DNA of 64,000 nucleotides from the NCBI RefSeq assembly GCF_000526915.1, contig NZ_JAGZ01000004.1, forward strand, positions 401,366-465,365. The letters run 5' to 3'. Positions 56,712-64,000 of the stretch are shown here, piece by piece. The notes below the pieces were generated by a model. The model ran no database searches. It saw only the letters and a list, made by a program, of their open reading frames with translations, and had not been told where the DNA came from. Position 1 is the first letter of the stretch. Every line of letters begins with the position of its first letter. The DNA comes from Mycobacterium genavense ATCC 51234. GTDB lineage: Bacteria > Actinomycetota > Actinomycetes > Mycobacteriales > Mycobacteriaceae. The translations under genes and the position numbers were made by a program.

Positions 56712-58376
56712 ATGACCACCTCGAAGGCCTGGACTACTACATCCGGAGGTTCTGATTCCTTGTCGCCCTCGTCGACTTCGCGCCCCGGCATCGTGCTGCT
56801 GGACGGCTCTGCGGAATTCCCACCAGACATCTTGGGAAACAAGGGCTTCGGCATCAACGCGATGCGGCGTCTTGGGCTGAACGTGCCACCGGCCTTCTGC
56901 ATTACCACGGACGTCGTTCATCGGTGGTCCGCCGATCCCGACTCGACTTTGGACGACATCTGGCCTCAGGTGCGCGAGGGCATTGCCTGGCTTCAAGGCG
57001 AGACTTCGCGGACGTTCGGGGCTGGGCCACGACCGCTGTTGGTAAGTGTGCGCAGCGGCGCTGCCGTATCGATGCCGGGAATGCTCGACACCATCCTGAA
57101 CCTCGGTCTCAACGACCTTGTGGAAAGCGCGTTGGCAGAGGAGTTTTCACCGTCATTTGCCCCCGATACGGGTGACCGCTTTCGACAGCTCTATCGGCGT
57201 ATCGTACTCAAAGACGAGGTGGCAGAGGTACCCGGCGATCCCGATGTCCAACTGCGTGGTGCAGTCGACGCGGTGCTGAGATCCTGGTCGTCGGATCGCG
57301 CAGTTGCCTACCGCCGTCATCATGGGCTCGACGATTTGGCCGGCACGGCCGTCGTCGTTCAAGCGATGGTGTTCGGCAACAAGGAGGTCGATTCCGGGAC
57401 CGGAGTGCTCTTTTCCCGCGATCCACGCACGGGCGGCAAGACGCCGTTCGGAGAATGGCTGGGCGGTGGGCAGGGTGAGGACGTTGTGGCGGGGACCGCT
57501 GATGTCGAGCCGGTCGCCGCACTTGCCGAGCGTATGCCGAACGTATACAGCGAGCTGCTGCGCGCTGCCGACACCCTGGAGCGGGCGGCGTTGGATGTGC
57601 AGGACATCGAGTTCACCGTCGAAGACGGCAGGTTATGGCTGCTTCAGACGAGATCGGCCAAGCGGTCGCCTCAGGCGGCGGTACGCTGGGCCGTTGCTCT
57701 GCATCACGAAGGGCTGATCGATGAATCCGAGGCGCTACGCCGGGTAACGCCCGACCAGGTGCGCTCCCTACTGTCACCGGGCCTGCAACCTGAAACACGC
57801 TTTGCCGCCGAGCTTCTCGCGACCGGAGTGGCCGCGTCGCCGGGAGTGGCATCGGGGCGAGCATACGTCGACATCGACGAAGCCATCGATGCCGCGGAAC
57901 GCGACGAAGACGTGATACTGGTGCGTGGCTCCACCTGCCCGAGCGATGTCCAGGGCATGTTTGCCGCGCGCGCTATCGTCACTGAGATTGGTGGTGCGAC
58001 AAGCCATGCGGCGGTTGTCAGCCGCGAGTTGCCACGGCCGGCCGTGGTCGGATGCGGTGAGGGTACTCGCGAACTGCTCGCCGGGCGGCTGATCACCGTC
58101 GATGGAACCCATGGCGAGATCCGGGACGGCATCCTGGAATTGACGGTGTGGTCGGAAAGCGACTCGGCCGACCTAGAAGCGCTGCGTGAGATGGCTATTC
58201 GCCGTGCTCCGTTGCGCGCCCACCCGGCGGGCGACTATCCGGTCCTTCCGGCATTGACCGACGCCGCGATACTGGAGGCCATCGACGCGGGCGTCCGCGA
58301 CGTCGTATCCGAATCTCCGTTGCTCACCATGCTGACCGCGATACATCTGACATCCACGACGGGTACTACGCGATGA
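56712..58376 (+). CDS. ppdK: PpdK-like pyruvate phosphate dikinase without the C-terminal barrel
   Basis: ATG 56712 gives 554 residues. TTG 56760, with GGAGG 10 bp upstream, is a plausible alternative that matches the start of M. tuberculosis PpdK better. The ATP-binding domain includes LGNKGFGINAMRRLGLNVPPAFCI, PLLVSVRSGAAVSMPGMLDTILNLGL, GVLFSRDPRTGGKTPFGEW and DIEFTVEDGRLWLLQTRSAKRS. The phosphohistidine domain follows (EIGGATSHAAVVSREL). The C-terminal PEP/pyruvate barrel of full-length dikinases (about 880 residues) is absent, as in the 490-residue M. tuberculosis Rv1127c. It overlaps the next gene by 4 bp (ATGA). It is intact. Confidence 0.85.
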   Translation: MTTSKAWTTTSGGSDSLSPSSTSRPGIVLLDGSAEFPPDILGNKGFGINAMRRLGLNVPPAFCITTDVVHRWSADPDSTLDDIWPQVREGIAWLQGETSRTFGAGPRPLLVSVRSGAAVSMPGMLDTILNLGLNDLVESALAEEFSPSFAPDTGDRFRQLYRRIVLKDEVAEVPGDPDVQLRGAVDAVLRSWSSDRAVAYRRHHGLDDLAGTAVVVQAMVFGNKEVDSGTGVLFSRDPRTGGKTPFGEWLGGGQGEDVVAGTADVEPVAALAERMPNVYSELLRAADTLERAALDVQDIEFTVEDGRLWLLQTRSAKRSPQAAVRWAVALHHEGLIDESEALRRVTPDQVRSLLSPGLQPETRFAAELLATGVAASPGVASGRAYVDIDEAIDAAERDEDVILVRGSTCPSDVQGMFAARAIVTEIGGATSHAAVVSRELPRPAVVGCGEGTRELLAGRLITVDGTHGEIRDGILELTVWSESDSADLEALREMAIRRAPLRAHPAGDYPVLPALTDAAILEAIDAGVRDVVSESPLLTMLTAIHLTSTTGTTR

Positions 58377-58975
58377 CTGATCTACCGATCTTGCAGGCCC
58401 TGCGGCTGAAGGGGCGCGCCGACCTCGAAACGCTCGCCGGGACCCTGAGGCAGGATTCCGCCGAAGTGGCCGCCGCAGTGGAAAGGCTGGGTGACGCCGG
58501 CTTGGTGGTCACCGGCAAGACGATGCGAATCACGCCGGAGGGCCGCGCCCGCCTGGAGGAATTGCTGACTTCCGAACTCGGCGGCGTGGACCAAGCTGCA
58601 ATCAAACGAGCATATGACGAATTCCGGTCTGTCAACGCAGCTTTCAAGGAGTTGGTGTCCAATTGGCAGCTCAAGGACGGGTTGCCGAACGCACACGACG
58701 ACTCGGCCTACGACGGCGCCATCCTCGAACGGCTCGAGGACGTGCACCGGCGCACTGTCGCGATCCTCGAGCCCGTATCGCTCGAACTGCCCCGGCTGTC
58801 GGGGTACTTGACGAAACTGTCCGACGCGCTGGTGAAGATCAGGGCTGGTGAAACGTCCTGGCTTACTCGGCCGGTCGTGGATTCGTACCACACTGTTTGG
58901 TTCGAGCTGCACGAGGAGCTGATTCGGGCCGCCGGGCTCACCCGGCAGGAGGAAGCCGAGGCCGGACACGCCTGA
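58373..58975 (+). CDS. Winged-helix protein cotranscribed with ppdK
   Basis: The 200-residue product is similar in length and position to M. tuberculosis Rv1126c, which also follows ppdK. The N-terminus looks like a MarR/winged-helix fold (ILQALRLKGRADLETLAGTLRQDSAEVAAAVERLGDAGLVVTGKTMRITPEG). The rest is helical (KRAYDEFRSVNAAFKELVSN, RLEDVHRRTVAILEPVSLEL). The role is unknown. The 4-bp overlap with ppdK suggests the products act together, for example as a regulator or specificity subunit of the dikinase. It is intact. Confidence 0.75.
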   Translation: MTDLPILQALRLKGRADLETLAGTLRQDSAEVAAAVERLGDAGLVVTGKTMRITPEGRARLEELLTSELGGVDQAAIKRAYDEFRSVNAAFKELVSNWQLKDGLPNAHDDSAYDGAILERLEDVHRRTVAILEPVSLELPRLSGYLTKLSDALVKIRAGETSWLTRPVVDSYHTVWFELHEELIRAAGLTRQEEAEAGHA

Positions 58976-59017
58976 GCGGCATCGGCGGCTCCGCCGCGTC
59001 AACGTACGGAGGTGGAT

Positions 59018-59923
59018 ATGAAAGGCATGTCGGCGTTGTTGCGGGTGTTCTGTGCCTGTGCGCTTGCGATAGGTCTGGGTGCTGTGACGGTAGACGTGGT
59101 GGCCGCGGGAAAGGCCAGGGCGGTTGGATACGAATCTCTGATGGTGCATTCGGCCGCGATGAACCGTGATATCCCGGTGGCCTTTTTGGCCGGCGGTCCG
59201 CACGCGGTCTATCTACTGGATCCCTTCGATGCCGCCCCGGACGTCAGCAATTGGGTCACCGCGGGCAATGCAATGAACACCCTTGCCGGCAAAGGGATAT
59301 CGGTGGTGGCGCCGGCCGGCGGCGCGTACAGCATGTACACCAACTGGGAGCAGGACGGCAGCAAGCAGTGGGACACCTTCCTGTCCAGCGAGCTGCCCGA
59401 CTGGCTGGCCGCCAACAAGGGCCTGGCGCGCGGCGGCCACGCCGCGGTAGGTGCTGCCCAGGGCGGCTACGCCGCGATGGCACTGGCCGCCTTCCACCCC
59501 GATCGCTTCGAGTACGCCGGCTCGCTGTCCGGATTCGTCTATCCGTCAGAAACCACGCTGCACGGTGCGATTCTGGCCGGCCTGCAGCAATTCGGCGGCG
59601 TGGACGGCAACGGTATGTGGGGCGCCCCGCAGCTGGGCCGGTGGAAGTGGCACGACCCGTACGTGCACGCCCCGCTGCTGGCGCAGAACAACACCCGGAT
59701 CTGGATGTGGGCCGCGAAGGGCGGCGGCGCGAGTGATGCCGCCGCCATGATCGGCTACGCCGATCAGGCGACGGGCAGCAATCTGCAGTTCTACCAACAG
59801 TATCGAGCCGTCGGCGGGGGCAATGGCCACTTCGACTTCCCGGCCGGCGGCGACAACGGCTGGGGCTCGTGGCCGGCACAGCTGGGCGCCATGTCGGGCG
59901 ACGTCGCCGGCTCCATCCGGTAG
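59018..59923 (+). CDS. fbpD: MPT51/FbpD-type antigen 85-like secreted protein
   Basis: The ATG at 59018 has GGAGG 5 bp upstream. A GTG at 59012 overlaps that site. The 301-residue product has a signal peptide (MKGMSALLRVFCACALAIGL), then PHAVYLLDPFDAAPDVSNWV, SVVAPAGGAYSMYTNWEQDG and GGHAAVGAAQGGYAAMALAA, nearly identical in plan to MPT51. The serine elbow reads GAAQGG (145-150), without the catalytic Ser of FbpA-C, so like MPT51 it should bind fibronectin/matrix rather than transfer mycolates. In M. tuberculosis fbpD lies beside fbpA. Here it follows the ppdK unit, so it may be a paralogue. It is intact. Confidence 0.88.
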   Translation: MKGMSALLRVFCACALAIGLGAVTVDVVAAGKARAVGYESLMVHSAAMNRDIPVAFLAGGPHAVYLLDPFDAAPDVSNWVTAGNAMNTLAGKGISVVAPAGGAYSMYTNWEQDGSKQWDTFLSSELPDWLAANKGLARGGHAAVGAAQGGYAAMALAAFHPDRFEYAGSLSGFVYPSETTLHGAILAGLQQFGGVDGNGMWGAPQLGRWKWHDPYVHAPLLAQNNTRIWMWAAKGGGASDAAAMIGYADQATGSNLQFYQQYRAVGGGNGHFDFPAGGDNGWGSWPAQLGAMSGDVAGSIR

Positions 59924-60070
59924 GCGCGCCAGTCATCTGGCGGGTCATGATCGTGGCCATCTCGGCGCGCCGGTGTCGCCGCGTCGTGCGGTCGGAACCG
60001 GACCGTGTCCGGGGCACTCATCACGAGGTTCAGTGACGGGTCGAGACTTCCGCGAGGCCGTCCGATTCCG

Positions 60071-60987
60071 TTACGCGAATCCGGGGCATGTTGCCAGCAC
60101 TCCGGCGCTTGGCCGGCCCTTCGCGCTGAGCCGTTGCGAGATGCTCTCCGTTGGATCGGGCAACACCTTCTCGCTCAGCAGCATGCCCCACTTGAACATG
60201 GAGCGGACGGCGCGGACAAAAAGCCGATTGGGCGGCTTGAGCTGCAGGATCTCGAATAGGTGATCCGGGTACATGGCGAGCACCATCGACTGGGCGAACT
60301 TGTGCAAGGGGGCCGGAAAATAACGTTCGGCAAATTGCTTACGGACCGCCGCGCATGCGACGACCGCGTCCATTGTATGCGGCCACTCACGCTTCTCAAA
60401 TTCATACATATAGTCGAGCAGGCCCTGAAAGTCACTCGGCCAGCCGGTAAGTGGGGCTCCGGCTCCCGTTTTAAACAGCGGGACCATGTCGGTCCAGAAC
60501 CGATATGCCGCGACCTGCAGGGCAGGAGAGTACCCGGGCAGGCCAACCATTTCACGAAACCGGTGGAACGCCGCCGCCTCGGACACAACCCGTATACGTA
60601 GTCGTCGTTTTGCGACATGTCGAATGGATATTCTTTGGCGTAGTGGGCGTGCAGCCTGTTGACCGCCCCTACCGACCGGCGCGTTGCGTCGGACGACACA
60701 CTGTTTTCCCACCACGTCAAGATGTGCTTATTCGTGTCGAAAAAACGCTTGTCCTGACGCAATAGGATCTTTCCGTTTCCATCCCGCACTACCGTACGGC
60801 CACCGCGGTCAGTGGCGAAAAAAAAATGGGCAGAGATAAAGGCATAGAAGAAGTTCATTATGAACTCGTTGAGCCGGTAGGCATTGGCAAGTCGCCAGAT
60901 TCGTTCGTAGTCTACATCGGGGTCCAGACGGTCGATCTCGCGGTCGATCCACTTGTGACGGGATACCCATTTCCTCAACTGCTTCAC
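60071..60987 (-). pseudogene. MpaB/DUF2236-family oxygenase-like protein, frameshifted
   Basis: ATG 60987 gives MKQLRKWVSRHKWIDREIDR, with FFATDRGGRTVVRDGNGKIL, RQDKRFFDTNKHILTWWENS and HAHYAKEYPFDMSQNDDYVY. One base is lost near 60590. The rest (VVSEAAAFHRFREMVGLPGY, FWTDMVPLFKTGAGAPLTGW, FAERYFPAPLHKFAQSMVLA, RSMFKWGMLLSEKVLP) is in the next frame and ends at 60071. The family (MpaB and latex-clearing-like haem proteins) acts on terpenoid or polyketide-like substrates. Confidence 0.75.
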
Positions 60988-61224
60988 CGTTGTCGCCTCA
61001 CATTCATTGCCGCGCGCCTAGAACTACTTCAGTCGATGCAAACATTGAGGGGTGACTGTGGCAATGTACTGGCCTCACAACAAATTTTGATGGAATTGTA
61101 TCGCGTGCACACCCCACTTGCGGTGGCCGGAAAGTGCGGCTACAAAAGTAAACACATGCAATTGGTCGAAATCAGGAGGAGCGGCGCCAATGACCGAGAC
61201 CGGAACGACGGGCGAGTGGGCACG

Positions 61225-61662
61225 ATGGAGGCGGCGTCCCCAGCCGTGTTTGCCAAGTCGAGCATCTCCATCGGAGCCGCCGGCGATCTGATCAAGGCGG
61301 CCGACGCCGAGGCTCGGGCGCTGGGCGTACCGGTGGCCATCGCAGTCATGGATGAGTCCGGACTTCTCAAGGCATTCGCCCGACAAGACGGCGCTTCTGT
61401 GGTCGCAGGCGAGCTTGCTATCGACAAGGCGTACACGGCGGCCGCGATGGGCTTCGGAGTGTCCACGGCCCAGCTTGCGGAGGTGATCAGCGGTGATCGT
61501 CCCCTGGAACTGAACTTTTCGGGCCGCGGCCGACTCGCTTTCGTCGGCGGGGGCCATCCAGTCGTGATCGCGGGTGTGGTCATCGGAGCTGTCGGTGTCG
61601 CCGGCGGGCACTGCACACAGGACGCTCAGATTGCCAGCGCCGCCATCGAAGCGTTGACCTAG
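61225..61662 (+). CDS. GlcG/HbpS-family haem-binding-like protein
   Basis: The frame from ATG 61225 gives 145 residues with the GlcG/HbpS fold: ISIGAAGDLIKAADAEARAL, PVAIAVMDESGLLKAFARQDGA, IDKAYTAAAMGFGVSTAQLA, RLAFVGGGHPVVIAGVVIGAVGVAGG. The best ribosome site (CAGGAGG before ATG 61188, MTETGTTGEWAR) is one base out of frame with it, so the natural start may have been lost by an insertion near 61222. Translation from 61225 would be weak. The family binds haem or assists oxidation of small acids and diols. It is followed by the leuC-like gene. Confidence 0.68.
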   Translation: MEAASPAVFAKSSISIGAAGDLIKAADAEARALGVPVAIAVMDESGLLKAFARQDGASVVAGELAIDKAYTAAAMGFGVSTAQLAEVISGDRPLELNFSGRGRLAFVGGGHPVVIAGVVIGAVGVAGGHCTQDAQIASAAIEALT

Positions 61663-61679
61663 CATTACCTGGGCGAACC

Positions 61680-63062
61680 ATGGGATCGACTGCGGCAACG
61701 AAGATTTGGGACCGACACGTCGTAGCAACGTTGAAGGGCCGTGATCTTCTCTACGTCGATCTTCACTTCACTCACGAGCTGAGCCCGCAGGCGTTTGATT
61801 CTCTGCGTAACCGTGGGCTGGTGGTCCGCCGTCCCCAGCAGACTCTTGCGGTGATGGACCACATCGTGCCCACGGTCAGCGGCTCGGAGCCCCTGGATTC
61901 CGCTGCGGCCGCACAGCTCGCTGCTCTGCGAGAGAACTGCGCTCGTCATCGCATCACCTTGTTCGGGATCGGATCCACTCGCCAAGGGATCGCCCACGTC
62001 GTGCGCCCAGAACTCGGGCTCAGTCGGCCCGGTATCACCATCGCATGCGGGGACAGTCACACGTCGACGCATGGTGCACTGGGCGCGCTCGCCCTGGGCA
62101 TCGGCACTACGCAGGTCGAGCAAGTCCTGGCTACACAATGTCTGCTTCTCGCCCGCCCCCAGCAGATCGCGGTCATCTTCGATGGCGAGTCCGGAGCGGG
62201 TGTGACCGCCAAGGACATGGCCCTTGCGGTCGTCAGAGAGCTCGGAGTGGGTGGCGCGGCTGGACATGTTATTGAATACCGCGGTGCGGCCGTGCGCGGC
62301 TTATCCGTTGAGGGCCGCATGACATTGTGCAATCTTTCCGCCGAGACGGGTGCTCGCACCAGCATTATCAGTCCCGACCAGCGGACGTACGACTATTTGT
62401 GGGGCTTGGCTACGAGTCTCGCGGGGGGCGACTGGTTGGCGGCTGTCGACGATTGGTCGGCGCTGGCGACGGACGAGAATACGGTATTCGACCGTGAAAT
62501 CCGGCTTGATGCCACAGCGGTCGAGCCGACCGTCACGTGGGGCACTACACCCGCGATGAGTGCTCCCGTGAATGGATGCGTGCCCAATGCGGCGGAGACG
62601 TCCGAACCGGCACAGACGCAAAAAGCACTGGCATATATGGGCCTCAAGGGCGGTGAGCGCATCGTCGACATCAGCGTCGACCGCGTGTTCATCGGATCCT
62701 GCGCTAATGCGCGGATTTCCGACCTGCGCGCAGCTGCGGCGGTACTGGGAGGGCGTCGCGTTGCTCCGAACGTCAGCGCGATGGTTGTTCCCGGATCGAT
62801 GGCCGTCAAACGGCAGGCTGAGCGCGAAGGTCTCGCCGATGCTTTCCGCGACGCGGGATTTGACTGGCGCGCCCCGGGTTGCTCGATGTGTGTGGGCATG
62901 AATGCGGACCTGCTGGGGGCGGGCGAGCGGTGTGCGGCCACGTCGAACCGGAATTATGAAGGGCGTCAAGGTGCAGGCGGTAGAACGCATCTGGTGTCAC
63001 CGGCGATGGCCGCGGCGGCAGCCATTGCCGGTCACTTCGTCGACGTCCGAAAGTGGCTCTGA
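61680..63062 (+). CDS. LeuC-like aconitase-family large subunit (paralogue)
   Basis: The 460-residue product has the isopropylmalate-isomerase plan: DHIVPTVSGSEP, ITIACGDSHTSTHGALGALALGIGTTQVEQV, VTAKDMALAVVRELGVGGAAGHVIEY, and the [4Fe-4S] ligands in VFIGSCANARISDLRAAA and APGCSMCVGMNADLLGAG. Compared with the housekeeping LeuC it sits outside any leucine operon, beside a GlcG-like gene. Its small subunit immediately downstream is cut to about 66 codons. The true substrate may be another hydroxy-dicarboxylic acid. With the small subunit gone it is probably inactive. It is intact by frame. Confidence 0.85.
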   Translation: MGSTAATKIWDRHVVATLKGRDLLYVDLHFTHELSPQAFDSLRNRGLVVRRPQQTLAVMDHIVPTVSGSEPLDSAAAAQLAALRENCARHRITLFGIGSTRQGIAHVVRPELGLSRPGITIACGDSHTSTHGALGALALGIGTTQVEQVLATQCLLLARPQQIAVIFDGESGAGVTAKDMALAVVRELGVGGAAGHVIEYRGAAVRGLSVEGRMTLCNLSAETGARTSIISPDQRTYDYLWGLATSLAGGDWLAAVDDWSALATDENTVFDREIRLDATAVEPTVTWGTTPAMSAPVNGCVPNAAETSEPAQTQKALAYMGLKGGERIVDISVDRVFIGSCANARISDLRAAAAVLGGRRVAPNVSAMVVPGSMAVKRQAEREGLADAFRDAGFDWRAPGCSMCVGMNADLLGAGERCAATSNRNYEGRQGAGGRTHLVSPAMAAAAAIAGHFVDVRKWL

Positions 63063-63258
63063 TGCGACCTATCCGCACAGTCCGTGGCCGGGTGCTGCCG
63101 CTCTACCAGCCAGATATCGACACCGACCAGATAATGCCTAAACAGTTCCTGGCGCGAACATCGAAGACCGGATACGGCAAACACGTGTTTCATGAATGGC
63201 GTCAGGATCCTCGATTCGTGTTCAACGACCGAAGATTCGCAGGCGCGAACATCCTTGT
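63062..63258 (+). pseudogene. 5' fragment of a leuD-like small subunit
   Basis: ATG 63062 overlaps the leuC stop. MRPIRTVRGRVLPLYQPDID ... PKQFLARTSKTGYGKHVFHEW and FAGANILVT match the LeuD N-terminus. At about 63258, where GxxFGxGSSREHA should follow, the sequence changes to the end of an mceF gene. The rest of the small subunit is absent. Confidence 0.87.
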
Positions 63259-63981
63259 GACTACCACACCGGCGTGGAGCAGGTGCTGGTGTTCCTGCCC
63301 CAAGCCGCCTCGATCACCCAGACCGTATCTACCCCGTTCCCGAACCAGGCCGCGCTGGACCTCGGCTTGACGATCAACCAGCCGCCGCCCTGCCTGACCG
63401 GTTTCATTCCCGCCTCCGAGTGGCGGTCACCGGCCGATACCAGCCTGCAACCGCTGCCGTCGGGCACCTACTGCAAGATCCCGATGGACACCCCGGCCAA
63501 CAGCGTGCGCGGCTCGCGCAACATCCCCTGCGTGGATGTCCCCGGCAAGCGGGCGGCCACGCCGCGCGAGTGCCGCGACCCCAGGCCGTATGTGCCCGCC
63601 GGGACCAACCCGTGGTTCGGTGACCCGAACCAGATTCTGACCTGCCCGGCGCCGGGAGCCCGCTGCGACCAGCCCGTGAAACCCGGCATGGTGATCCCCG
63701 CGCCATCTATCAACAACGGCATGAACCCGGCGCCGTCGGACCGCGTCGCCGAGTCGCCACCTCCGGTCAGCGACTCGCTACAGCGACCAGGTACCGGCAC
63801 GGTGCAGTGCAACGGACAGCAGCCCAACCCGTGTGTCTACACGCCGATGGGACCCCCCTCGGCGGTATACAGTCCCCAAAGCGGTGAACTGGTAGGGCCC
63901 GACGGCGTCAAATACTCCGTCGAAAACTCGACCAAAACAGGAGACGACGGATGGAAGGAGATGCTGGCACCAGCCGGCTGA
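63259..63981 (+). pseudogene. 3' remnant of an MceF-family gene from a second mce locus
   Basis: From the junction the frame reads DYHTGVEQVLVFLPQAASIT, then the MceF tail: PPPCLTGFIPASEWRSPADT, TYCKIPMDTPANSVRGSRNI, CVDVPGKRAATPRECRDPRP, VYTPMGPPSAVYSPQSGELV and WKEMLAPAG, stop at 63979-63981. It differs clearly from the mceF at 14101, so it comes from another mce operon. The N-terminal anchor and MCE domain are missing. No insertion sequence is visible at the junction. Confidence 0.87.
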
Positions 63982-64000
63982 ACCCACCACCGATGTCGAT

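Noticed and set aside
63240..63270. Insertion sequence at the leuD/mceF junction
   Set aside because: I found no transposase frame, terminal inverted repeats or target duplication around the breakpoint. A deletion or rearrangement is simpler.

Overview
The window is mycobacterial chromosome. The evidence is an mce operon (two YrbE permeases followed by MceA to MceF), an MPT51/FbpD-type secreted protein, a NmtR/CtpJ metal pair, a PpdK-like gene followed by the same small winged-helix gene as in M. tuberculosis, mycofactocin-type SDRs, and many acyl-CoA dehydrogenases, thiolases and acyl-CoA synthetases. I cannot name the species. About 26 of the roughly 65 genes are broken by single-base indels, in-frame nonsense codons or deletion junctions, so this looks like a lineage losing lipid-catabolic genes. 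Most indels are in short G/C runs and some could be sequencing errors. The nine nonsense codons and three or four truncation/fusion junctions are harder to explain that way.

Layout. 1-3.1 kb: end of a mycofactocin-type SDR, ctpJ (nonsense mutant) and divergent intact nmtR. 3.1-5.0 kb: DUF732 remnant, a 36-residue ORF, ferredoxin, DUF35 protein, broken MaoC hydratase. 5.0-6.0 kb: non-coding, AT-rich in part. 6.0-15.6 kb: mce operon with four of its six mce genes disrupted, including a frameshift that fuses mceA to mceB. 15.7-44 kb: several divergent operons for CoA-thioester degradation of a bulky substrate (acyl-CoA dehydrogenase pairs, SDRs, thiolase/DUF35, enoyl-CoA hydratase, aldehyde dehydrogenase, CoA-transferases, P450, ligases, amidohydrolase) plus GntR and TetR regulators. 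44.4-49.4 kb: ligase, CAP-domain remnant, small secreted protein, fused acyl-CoA dehydrogenase/SDR remnants, broken luciferase-like oxidoreductase. 49.4-59 kb: two TetR-linked units, each with a PEP-utilising mobile-domain protein. 59-64 kb: fbpD-like gene, broken MpaB-family gene, GlcG/HbpS-like gene, an intact leuC-like gene, and a leuD fragment joined directly to the 3' end of another mceF.

How it fits together. Mce/YrbE systems import hydrophobic substrates, and the neighbouring P450, ferredoxin, CoA ligases, acyl-CoA dehydrogenases, hydratases, SDRs and SCP2-type thiolases with DUF35 partners are the set used for sterol side-chain or similar ring/side-chain degradation. The most notable regulatory observation is a recurring 16-bp AT-rich palindrome (about ATATAA/AGATAA-N4-TTATAT/TTATCT) at eight or nine promoters between 3.5 and 46.5 kb, which suggests one regulator controls the mce-linked catabolic genes. 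Two further TetR systems have their own clear palindromes: TGACA-N4-TGTCA, found twice between the amidohydrolase and its TetR, and CAATA-type inverted repeats in front of the two PEP-utilising genes.
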